Source: an uncultured Bacteroidales bacterium (lineage in GTDB: Bacteria; Bacteroidota; Bacteroidia; Bacteroidales; Paludibacteraceae). From it: a DNA stretch of 8,584 nt. Position numbers and translations under genes: made by a program. The notes beneath the pieces are model-generated. The model saw only the letters and a program-made list of their open reading frames with translations. It was not told the origin of the DNA and searched no databases. The stretch is taken from positions 1-8,584 of the forward strand of contig CALCGR010000032.1 of NCBI GenBank assembly GCA_937901025.1, given 5' to 3'. This document shows, in pieces, positions 5,676 through 8,584 of this stretch. Each line of letters begins with the position of its first letter. Position 1 is the stretch's first letter.

Positions 5676-6131
5676 ATGGATACATTAAGTTACAAAACTG
5701 TATCAGCGAACAAGGCAACTGCTCAAAAAGAGTGGGTTGTTGTTGATGCTGAGGGCCAGATTCTCGGCCGCATGTGCACGAAGGTAGCCAAACTCCTTCG
5801 CGGCAAGTACAAACCCAGTTTCACTCCTAATGTGGACTGCGGTGACAACGTAATCATCATCAATGCCGACAAGGTAAAGATGACGGGTAACAAATGGGAA
5901 GGTCGCACGTACGTGCATTATACGGGCTTCCCCGGTGGACAACGCGAGATGACTCCCGCTCAATTGATGGAGAAGGGTGCAGATCGTCTGATTAAGAAAG
6001 TGGTAAAGGGTATGCTTCCTAAGACTCGTCTGGGTAGCCAACTGTTCAATAACCTTTACGTTTTTGCCGGTGCAGAGCACAATATGCAAGCGCAAAAACC
6101 CAAACAAATCGATATTAATATACTTAAATAA
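5676..6131 (+). CDS. rplM: 50S ribosomal protein L13
   Basis: L13 binds 23S rRNA early in large-subunit assembly. The 151-residue product has the phylum-typical start DTLSYKTVSANKATAQKEW, then VVDAEGQILGRMCTKVAKLLRGKYK (22-46), DNVIIINADKVKMTGNKW (57-74) and the conserved KGMLPK (111-116). The C-terminal NMQAQKPKQID segment is also typical. ATG 5676 is preceded by an A/T-rich stretch. It is first in a four-gene translation operon, with rpsI following after 9 nt. Control is probably through the structured leader upstream. Confidence 0.98.
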   Translation: MDTLSYKTVSANKATAQKEWVVVDAEGQILGRMCTKVAKLLRGKYKPSFTPNVDCGDNVIIINADKVKMTGNKWEGRTYVHYTGFPGGQREMTPAQLMEKGADRLIKKVVKGMLPKTRLGSQLFNNLYVFAGAEHNMQAQKPKQIDINILK

Positions 6132-6140
6132 TAGAAGAAT

Positions 6141-6527
6141 ATGGAAAAAATTAATGCATTAGGTCGTCGTAAAGCTGCTGTTGCACGCGTTTACGTTAAT
6201 GAGGGCGCTGGAAAAATTACGGTCAATGGTCGTGATTTGGAGGCATATTTCCCTTCTTCTATTCTCCAATTTATCGTTAAGCAACCGCTGAACAAACTCG
6301 GTGTTGCTGAGAAATACGATATCCAAGTGAACCTTGATGGTGGTGGTTTCAAAGGTCAAGCAGAGGCACTGCGCCTGGCTATTGCCCGTGCATTGGTAAA
6401 GATCAATCCGGAGGACAAGAGCGCACTCAAAGCCGAAGGTTTCATGACTCGTGATGCTCGTGAAGTTGAGCGTAAGAAACCCGGTCAACCCAAAGCTCGT
6501 AGACACTTCCAATTCAGTAAACGTTAA
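6141..6527 (+). CDS. rpsI: 30S ribosomal protein S9
   Basis: S9 is a 30S head protein whose C-terminal tail reaches the P-site tRNA. The 128-residue product has the N-terminal GRRKAAVARV motif (8-17), the LNKLG...YDIQVNLDGGGFKGQAEALRLAIARAL core and the invariant C-terminal Ser-Lys-Arg (126-128) that contacts tRNA. ATG 6141 lies 9 nt after the rplM stop, the usual L13-S9 pairing. Nothing is truncated or unusual. Confidence 0.98.
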   Translation: MEKINALGRRKAAVARVYVNEGAGKITVNGRDLEAYFPSSILQFIVKQPLNKLGVAEKYDIQVNLDGGGFKGQAEALRLAIARALVKINPEDKSALKAEGFMTRDAREVERKKPGQPKARRHFQFSKR

Positions 6528-6535
6528 TATTTATT

Positions 6536-6543
6536 TAATTTTG
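6536..6543 (+). promoter_or_regulatory. Possible weak internal promoter upstream of rpsB (-7 box only)
   Basis: TAATTTTG is a perfect -7 match and has the same 8 bases as the -7 boxes of holA and rplM. The bases where a -33 TTTG should lie (6512-6516) read ATTCA, a poor match, so the promoter may be weak or spurious in this A/T-rich spacer. If used, RNA would start near 6547-6548, about 51 nt before rpsB. Confidence 0.35.
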
Positions 6544-6578
6544 CTAGATGTCCCGGTCTTTCCGGAACCTACTAGCAG
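6541..6578 (+). promoter_or_regulatory. Hairpin in the rpsI-rpsB spacer, possible S2 leader
   Basis: Bases 6541-6547 (TTGCTAG) pair with 6572-6578 (CTAGCAG, one G-U pair). An inner stem, CCGG (6553-6556) with CCGG (6562-6565), closes a 5-nt loop. There is no U tract after the outer stem, so it is not an ordinary terminator. Its place 20 nt before the rpsB ATG suits a leader through which S2 could repress rpsB-tsf. That role is inference by analogy with S2 leaders in other bacteria. Confidence 0.5.
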
Positions 6579-6598
6579 AATGCCAAACTTAAAAACAA

Positions 6599-7465
6599 AT
6601 GAGAACAAATTTTGATCAATTACTTGAGGCCGGTTGCCACTTTGGTCACCTCAAACGTAAATGGAATCCTGCCATGGCTCCTTATATCTTTGCTGAGCGC
6701 AATGGCATTCATATTATTGATTTAAACAAGACGGCTGTCAAGATTGACGAGGCTGCCGAGGCTTTGAAGAATATTGCAAAGAGCGGACGTAAGATCCTCT
6801 TCGTTGGTACGAAGAAGCAAGCACAAGAAGTGATTGCCGCGAAGGCTCAAGAACTGGCAATGCCTTACATCACCGAGCGTTGGGCAGGAGGTATGCTTAC
6901 CAACTTCCCCACCATCCGTAAGGCTGTCAAGAAGATGTCGAACATCGATAAGATGATGACCGATGGTACCTTCGATAACATCTCCAAACGCGAGAAATTG
7001 CAAATCACCCGTCAACGTGAGAAACTCGAGAAGAACCTCGGTTCTATCGCTGACCTTACCCGTCTGCCGAGTGCCTTGTTCGTAGTTGACGTAATGAAAG
7101 AGCATATTGCGGTGGCTGAGGCTAACCGCCTGGGTATCCCCGTTTTCGGTATCGTAGATACGAACTCGGATCCTTCGAACATCGATTTCGTTATTCCTGC
7201 TAACGATGATGCTACCAAGTCCATCGAGATTATCCTCAATGCTGTGGCTGCTGCTATCAACGAAGGTCTGGAAGAGCGTAAGGTAGAGAAAGCCGACGAA
7301 GATGCTGCTGCTCAACAAGAGGAAGCTCCCGCCAAGGAAGTGGCTCCCGCTGCCAAAGAGCGTCGCACTCGCGTTCGCAAAGCCGTCACCGAGGCTGCTC
7401 CTGAGAAAGTAGCCAGCGTAGAGGCTCCTGCTGAGGCTCCCGCAGAAGAGGCAAAAGCCGAATAA
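6599..7465 (+). CDS. rpsB: 30S ribosomal protein S2 with Ala/Glu-rich C-terminal extension
   Basis: S2 binds the 30S body late in assembly. The conserved core spans residues 1-228 and includes the LLEAGCHFGHLKRKWNP start (8-24), RKILFVGTKKQAQ (64-76), ITERWAGGMLTNF (91-103) and the PVFGIVDTNSDP stretch (181-192). Residues 229-288 form a low-complexity tail rich in Ala, Glu, Pro and Lys with a basic patch (ERRTRVRK, 254-261). Such tails are common in Bacteroidota S2 and are probably disordered. ATG 6599 follows an A-rich run and a 71-nt spacer that holds a hairpin. tsf follows after 42 nt, the near-universal rpsB-tsf pairing. Confidence 0.98.
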   Translation: MRTNFDQLLEAGCHFGHLKRKWNPAMAPYIFAERNGIHIIDLNKTAVKIDEAAEALKNIAKSGRKILFVGTKKQAQEVIAAKAQELAMPYITERWAGGMLTNFPTIRKAVKKMSNIDKMMTDGTFDNISKREKLQITRQREKLEKNLGSIADLTRLPSALFVVDVMKEHIAVAEANRLGIPVFGIVDTNSDPSNIDFVIPANDDATKSIEIILNAVAAAINEGLEERKVEKADEDAAAQQEEAPAKEVAPAAKERRTRVRKAVTEAAPEKVASVEAPAEAPAEEAKAE

Positions 7466-7468
7466 TTA

Positions 7469-7503
7469 CTTTAAACTTTACACTTTAAACTTTACACTTT
7501 AAG
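7469..7503. repeat. Heptad tandem repeat in the rpsB-tsf spacer
   Basis: Thirty-five of the 42 spacer bases are 7-nt units that alternate CTTTAAA and CTTTACA (starts 7469, 7476, 7483, 7490), ending with CTTTAAG at 7497. Read on the minus strand, the units are AAAGTGT and AAAGTTT, the same unit pattern as the repeat inside holA (2701-2735). The stretch is A/T-rich, ends 4 nt before the tsf ATG, and has no stable fold by eye. Confidence 0.8.
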
Positions 7504-7507
7504 ACGT

Positions 7508-8497
7508 ATGGCTGTTACATTAGCTGATATTAAAAAACTGCGCGATATGACAGGCGCAGGAATGATGGACGTCAAGAAAGCCCTCGAGGAAGCCAATGGC
7601 GATTTCGAGGTTGCCAAAGACTTGCTCCGTAAGCGTGGTCAGGCGATTGCTGCTAAACGTAGTGATCGTGAGGCTTCCGAAGGTTGCGTCTTAGCGAAAG
7701 CTGAGAATGGCTTTGGTGCTATCGTTGGCGTTAAGTGCGAAACCGACTTTGTGGCTAAGAATGCAGACTTCGTGGCGATGGTCAAGAAGATTCTGGATGC
7801 TGCCATGGAGGTTAAACCCGCTACTTTGGACGAACTCAAGAGTCTTAAGATCGGTGGTTTCACCGCTCAAGACCTCGTTACCGAGCGCAGTGGTGTTACC
7901 GGTGAGAAGATGGAACTCAGCGATTACGCTTTCCTGAAGGCTCCGAAGGTAGACGCTTACAACCACCTGGGTAATAAGTTGTCTTCGCTGGTGGCTGCTG
8001 ATAGTGCTGACGCTTGCCAAGAGACCGTTCACGGCGTGAATATGCAAGTCGCTTCTATGAGCCCCGTTGCTCTCGATGCTGACCATGTAGCGCAAGACGT
8101 GAAGGACAAAGAGTTGGCTATCGCTATCGATAAGACCAAACAAGATGAGATTGTTAAAGCCGTTGAGAACGAACTGCGTAAGGCCGGTATCAATCCGGCT
8201 CACGCGGATAGCGACGACCATATCGAGTCTAACTTGGCTAAGGGTTGGTTAACGCCCGAACTGGCTGAGGCGGCTCGTAAGATTCGTGCTGAAGTTCCTG
8301 CTCAAGCAGAGGCTAACCTCAATATGAAGAAGATTGAGATGATTGCCCAAGGCCGTCTGCAGAAGTTCTTGAAGGAATCCACCCTCGTGGAGCAACAGTA
8401 CATCATGTCTGAATCCAAGGAACTGGTGAAGGATATCCTCAAGAAAGCCAACGTGGTTATCACTGACTTCAAACGCGTAACTCTCAATCAAGAGTAA
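7508..8497 (+). CDS. tsf: Translation elongation factor Ts
   Basis: EF-Ts is the nucleotide exchange factor that recycles EF-Tu from GDP to GTP form. The 329-residue product starts with the UBA-like EF-Tu-binding domain (IKKLRDMTGAGMMDVKKALEEANGD, 8-32), followed by the signature TDFVAKN (79-85). The long dimerisation region holds the recognisable GNKLSSLV and MQVASMSP segments. The C-terminal part has the FLKESTLVEQQY stretch and ends in a helix plus strand. Length is at the long end of the family, as is usual in Bacteroidales. ATG 7508 lies immediately after a heptad repeat that fills the spacer from rpsB. A hairpin follows 6 nt after the stop. Confidence 0.98.
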   Translation: MAVTLADIKKLRDMTGAGMMDVKKALEEANGDFEVAKDLLRKRGQAIAAKRSDREASEGCVLAKAENGFGAIVGVKCETDFVAKNADFVAMVKKILDAAMEVKPATLDELKSLKIGGFTAQDLVTERSGVTGEKMELSDYAFLKAPKVDAYNHLGNKLSSLVAADSADACQETVHGVNMQVASMSPVALDADHVAQDVKDKELAIAIDKTKQDEIVKAVENELRKAGINPAHADSDDHIESNLAKGWLTPELAEAARKIRAEVPAQAEANLNMKKIEMIAQGRLQKFLKESTLVEQQYIMSESKELVKDILKKANVVITDFKRVTLNQE

Positions 8498-8503
8498 TAT
8501 ACG

Positions 8504-8525
8504 TTTTCCCGCCCACGCGGGAAAA
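8504..8525 (+). terminator. Strong hairpin after tsf; terminator or processing site
   Basis: A perfect 9-bp stem (8504-8512 with 8517-8525) closes a CCAC tetraloop, 6 nt after the tsf stop. It has five G-C pairs next to the loop and four A-U pairs at the base. The U run lies on the 5' arm, and what follows is TGACGGGG, so the usual 3' U tract is absent. It ends 4 nt before the tRNA and may instead be a processing signal. Confidence 0.5.
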
Positions 8526-8529
8526 TGAC

Positions 8530-8584
8530 GGGGTATTAGCTCATCTGGCTAGAGCGCGACACTGGCAGTGTCGAGGTGAGCGGT
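8530..8584 (+). tRNA. tRNA-Ala (anticodon GGC), 5' 55 nt; cut by window edge
   Basis: The first 55 nt of a tRNA are present. They comprise acceptor 5' strand GGGGTAT (8530-8536), TA, a D-arm with GCTC/GAGC stem (8539-8542 with 8552-8555), and an anticodon stem CGACA/TGTCG (8557-8561 with 8569-8573). The 7-nt loop places anticodon GGC at 8564-8566, which reads GCC and GCU. The variable loop and the 5' side of the T-stem (8579-8583) follow, then the sequence ends. The acceptor 3' strand is outside the window. No phylum-type promoter lies in the 32 nt after tsf, so it may depend on transcription through tsf. Confidence 0.93.

Noticed and set aside
6722..7318. Minus-strand 198-residue frame inside rpsB
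   Set aside because: Shadow of a highly conserved ribosomal protein gene with biased codon use; no signal, motif or promoter for a real antisense gene.
7283..7465. Frameshift or foreign segment at the 3' end of rpsB
   Set aside because: The Ala/Glu/Pro-rich tail is in frame, has the same codon style as the rest, and such tails are usual for S2 in this phylum.
7691..8221. Minus-strand 176-residue frame inside tsf
   Set aside because: Same reasoning: a codon-bias shadow of EF-Ts, with no supporting feature.

Overview
The window looks like housekeeping chromosome from a member of the Bacteroidales (Bacteroidota). Three promoters match the Bacteroidota form (TTTG, 20 nt, TAnnTTTG). Gene starts are preceded by A/T-rich sequence rather than Shine-Dalgarno sites. 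A DUF4296-type lipoprotein directly follows lspA, and ribosomal protein S2 carries an Ala/Glu-rich tail. Only the order is suggested; genus cannot be read from the sequence.

Layout. The left part (1-2101) is on the minus strand: a beta-barrel-type secreted protein (1325-2101), a second glycine-rich barrel-type protein (629-1243), then the GTPase gene era, which starts 3 nt after the second barrel stop and runs off the left edge. A 138-nt divergent intergenic region (2102-2239) holds two well-formed promoters facing away from each other. Rightward is a tight cluster, holA-metK-lspA-DUF4296 lipoprotein, whose genes overlap by 1, 4 and 14 nt, so they are very likely one translationally coupled operon. 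The last bases of the lipoprotein gene form the promoter of the next operon, rplM-rpsI-rpsB-tsf (L13, S9, S2, EF-Ts). A structured leader precedes rplM and a hairpin precedes rpsB. After tsf comes a strong hairpin and then a tRNA-Ala(GGC) gene cut by the right edge.

How the genes work together. The plus-strand clusters supply replication (clamp-loader delta), S-adenosylmethionine, lipoprotein maturation (signal peptidase II plus a lipoprotein that should itself be a substrate) and translation (L13, S9, S2, EF-Ts, tRNA-Ala). Era, on the other strand, acts in 30S maturation, so ribosome biogenesis is the main theme. The two barrel-type proteins are the least characterised genes.

I found no defence system, mobile element, CRISPR array or new enzymatic system. 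The most unusual signals are small: a 7-nt-period repeat present both inside holA and in the rpsB-tsf spacer, in opposite orientation; a promoter whose -7 box contains the stop codon of the gene upstream; a nearly leaderless holA transcript; and a hairpin before rpsB whose left arm overlaps a possible promoter. No stretch over 300 bases lacks a gene.
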